Notes under the pieces: model-generated
Database searches by the model: none
Seen by the model: only the letters and a program-made list of their open reading frames with translations
Told to the model about the DNA's origin: nothing
Origin: Roridomyces roridus
Lineage: Eukaryota > Basidiomycota > Agaricomycetes > Agaricales > Mycenaceae
Length of the DNA stretch: 42,119 bases
Assembly: GCA_029378245.1 (NCBI GenBank)
Contig: JARKIF010000250.1
Coordinates: 1-42,119 of the forward strand
Direction of reading: 5' to 3'
Part shown: one piece after another, positions 39,396 to 42,119 of the stretch
Position numbering within the stretch: position 1 is the stretch's first letter
How the letters are laid out: each line of letters opens with the position of its first letter
Translations under genes and position numbers: made by a program

Positions 39396-42119
39396 CTAAC
39401 CATTCCCATCCGGCTCTCCTACACCATACAACATTTCCGTCGGATGGAACGCCAAAGAACTCAATCGAGGAATGAACGGCGACAAACCGCGGGACGGCTG
39501 TGCCGTCAAGCCAGTCGAGACATTGAAATTAGAAACCTCCTGGTCGGTTCGCAAAGCCCGCACAGTGACGCGTTGCGTTTTCCAGCTCCTTGATGATATA
39601 GCGGAAGTGCTGTGGACACTGTCAATACTGAACGAAGCGAAAAAGTGGCTATGACTCACGCTGCAAATACACCTGCTGTAGGATGGCAGTCAAACGCCGA
39701 AAGTCCATGGGGTAGAACGTCCCAGGTCTTGCAAGCACTATTTTGACCCCGTAAATCCCACAGCTTGACCTTGCCGTCCAGACTGAAAGGAAAAATGAGA
39801 TCAAATATGATGGCATTACGAGCATGGCGTACCTGGCTGAAAGGAATTGCTGGGTCGTCGTTGGATCATAACGGACACTCTGCACCCAGGACTCGTGCTC
39901 AGTATAGGTCCGTACCACAGCCCTGTCCTCCTCAAGTCGCCGATCGAATATCTTGACTTCACCATTCGCAAAGCTGGCGGCAAAGAACTGAGAATATCCC
40001 ATATCCCCAACGATCGAAGTGACGGGGCTCTCCGAGTAGGTCTCCAGATCCTATGACAACGAATTAGAGGGATCATTCAGAGATCAGACCAAACTCACGA
40101 GTATAGGCGTTTCCGTCTGAGCGTCCCATACTTTGATGATCCGCGAATCTCCACCGACAAGAAGAATCCCCATAGACTGCTTCCAATCCATGACGACCCC
40201 AGCACCTTGTGGACAGGGCAGAATCTCCGTCAGTCCACGGAACGCGCTGACCATTTGAACAGGTCCTTGGTCCACAGCGGGATCGTAGTTCCGATAAAGA
40301 CGAACAATGCCGTCGGAAGACGCAGTCAAGATGATACCCCCGACGTCTTGGTTTATGATTTGCAGCGATGTAACAGCCGTGCCCGACGGGTTTCCATTGT
40401 GGAACATACTCAGTCGTCGACGATGGTACCAATCCCAGACGCTGCAAGAAAGTTAGCTTTTAGAAAACCGCGCCAGAAAAAAAGGTACCCACCTAATAAC
40501 ATCAAACTCATTGGCGACAAACAGATGTTGGTCGTATGAATGGAATGCCATGGTCAAAGGATGGCCCGAGACGTGTAGCGTCCCCACCGACCTGTCCCAA
40601 GGCCGTTTTTCTGGTACAGCGTCAATGAAATGTCCAAGACACGAAAAAAGTCCACACCCAGCCACATCAATCTGCTTCTGCGTCTCGTTAATAACCTCAT
40701 CGTTCCGGTTCTGCCGCCAGAGCTGGTAATTGAACTGGATACTCCCCGGCTCGTCCGCCTCCGCTTGCTAACCCTCTAATCAGCACTTGCCAAAAAAACA
40801 GCGAACAAAAGAACTCACCCCTCATCTGCGGCTCAGTGAAATATTCACTGCACCAATCAAAGAAGGTGCTCTTGAGCGGCAACACATCAGCCATCCCAAT
40901 ACCCGTCCCAGCCCCAAGATGACGCTGTTATTCGAGTCCATCGAAGACATACTGCTGCTCGGACTCGCACCAGGCCCACCATGATGGTGCCCATGCCCTC
41001 TCCGCATCCCAGGCCGTCTTCGTGCCCGCAGGCGCTCCATATCCTCCTCCACAAGCGCTTCGATAACGTTCCACGCCATAAAGTCTGCACTGGGCGGCGG
41101 CGGGGCAGCGTCAAGGAAAGAAGCTGCTCGAGGAGATGGTGGCGCGCTACCAACTCGTGACTGATATCCACTAGGCTGCACCAGCGTCGTGGATGAATCC
41201 ATATAAGGCGATGCGTAACGCGCCAAATTGAGATTCGGAGACGGAGGGCGCGAACAACCAGCGGCGTCTGTCCTTAACGACTGCGTGTCAGCAGCAACGG
41301 GCGTCGCATGGTGCGTTTCCTCGGAAGCCGGGAACGCAATTCCGTTCGCCAAAGACTTGAGCGCGTGGGCGAAAGACGACGTCCGGCGCAGCGTGTTGCT
41401 GACTCCGTTGGAAATGGTACTCGTCATCGTATCCGATCGCTTCATGCCTGGCCGTGGTCCTGGAGACGGTGGAGGCGCAATAGACGGGGAAGCAGACATC
41501 AAAGACACTTGAGATGCCACCCGCTTGCGAGCTGGTGTCGGCTCGGGCGCATGCAGAGTCGTGTCGCGGAGTCTGGTGAACGGCGACTCGAGCAGCAGAG
41601 CCATTATGTAGTCCAATACCGTCTGCGCGTTGGTCGCTACCTCGTGGTACGGGTCCACCGAGAGGTCCAAGAGGATTACAAACATGGTGAAGAAGGAGGA
41701 CAGGTCACCCGGTGTTCGACCTGCTCGTTCTCCTCAACCTCTCCAGCCAATCCGAGACGGCCTGGTTGGTGAATCCTCGTCATGTCCGCCATGACTCGTC
41801 TGCTGCTGTTGCTTCCACTTCCGATCCTCCTCCCAATAGAGCCAGGCACAGACGACAAAGAAGCCGCGGTACTCCTTGACCAAACAACTCAAGCAACACG
41901 AATCTCTTCCGGCACATGGGGTGGCATCGTCCTTGATCGCCAACGTCGCACCAGTGACCACAGCGACCTCGGTTTGAAATGATCGCGCTTGGAATCAAAC
42001 TGAGGCATCGACCGCTCCCGCCACCGCCCCTCTTGCGCTCCCAGAGGTGCCACACTCGCCCATAAACGTGCTAAGCGCATACAACGCTGCACACCGTACC
42101 TCCACCGAGTCGTCCGAAA
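39396..42119 (-). CDS. Raptor/KOG1 (TORC1 scaffold), C-terminal part, truncated by window end
   Basis: Minus strand, running in from the right edge. Seen in order: HEAT-like AALYALSTFMGECG (about 42070), FFVVCAWLYWEEDRKWK, NQAVSDWLERLRR (about 41750), FVILLDLSVDPYHEVATNAQ (41680), a Ser/Pro-rich linker (41550-40960), LKSTFFDWCSEYFTEPQM (about 40815-40870), EADEPGSIQFNYQLWRQNRN, and WD40 repeats (LFVANEFDVI, IILTASSDGIVRLYRNYD, LLVGGDSRIIKVWDAQTE, SWVQSVRYDP, LDGKVKLWDLRG), ending LAFHPTEMLYGVGEPDGNG at the stop. The LKS-FFDW-EYFTEPQM block is diagnostic for Raptor. It presents substrates to TOR kinase. Frames shift near 41918, 41890 and 41710 without introns. Introns with good ends lie at about 40760-40800, 40445-40495, 40057-40104, 39789-39833 and 39620-39660. 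Confidence 0.85.

Noticed and set aside
1..42119. CRISPR array, rRNA genes, bacterial operon signals
   Set aside because: No regularly spaced direct repeats and no rRNA-like sequence; intron-rich genes rule out a prokaryote.

Overview
The window is nuclear DNA of a filamentous fungus, most likely an Agaricomycete (Basidiomycota). Most genes are cut by many 40-65 bp GT..AG introns. The gene set includes a CAP59-type mannosyltransferase and an etherase-like GST, which are common in that group, next to conserved eukaryotic genes (Raptor/KOG1, MCC alpha, an RCC1-repeat protein, a DDX60/SKI2-like helicase). I suspect a Rhizoctonia/Ceratobasidium-like species, but the sequence alone does not prove it.

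Layout. 1-3795: 3' part of a DDX60-like SKI2 helicase. 3960-5773: C7orf25/UPF0415 homologue. 5799-6349 (-): Rdx/SelW-like protein. 6.4-16.9 kb: an accessory island built around a large inverted repeat. Its arms (block L about 6383-9400, block R about 13575-16760) each carry an intact copy of an unrecognised gene that I call family B (N-terminal MGSS). A third block (T, 26827-29210) repeats the same order 10 kb further on. Each block reads: (tRNA-Thr in R and T), tRNA-like element, decayed 5' end of a second unrecognised gene (family A), family B gene. The only intact family A gene (10908-11827) lies between the arms. Three MITE-like elements sit in this island; one is a hAT-type element with an 8-bp target duplication inside an intron of the B gene in block R.

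17.3-18.7 kb (-): a RING-H2 protein with two copies of a histone H3-tail-like motif, running into ankyrin-type coding sequence through an apparent 1-bp frameshift. 18.8-21.7 kb (+): methylcrotonyl-CoA carboxylase alpha. 21.8-35.8 kb: an oxidative/tailoring gene set interrupted by block T. It holds a phenol-hydroxylase-type FAD monooxygenase and a divergent P450, then (after block T) an SGNH hydrolase, a second FAD monooxygenase, a SAM methyltransferase and an etherase-like GST. No PKS, NRPS or terpene synthase is visible. 36.2-42.1 kb: CAP59-type mannosyltransferase (-), RCC1-repeat protein (+), and the C-terminal part of Raptor (-).

Caveat: the helicase, the C7orf25 homologue and Raptor contain several single-base frameshifts, many at short homopolymers. 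Because Raptor should be essential, sequence error is the simplest explanation, and gene models there are given as spans. Other genes (MCC alpha, both FAD monooxygenases, CAP59, GST, all three B genes) splice into intact frames.
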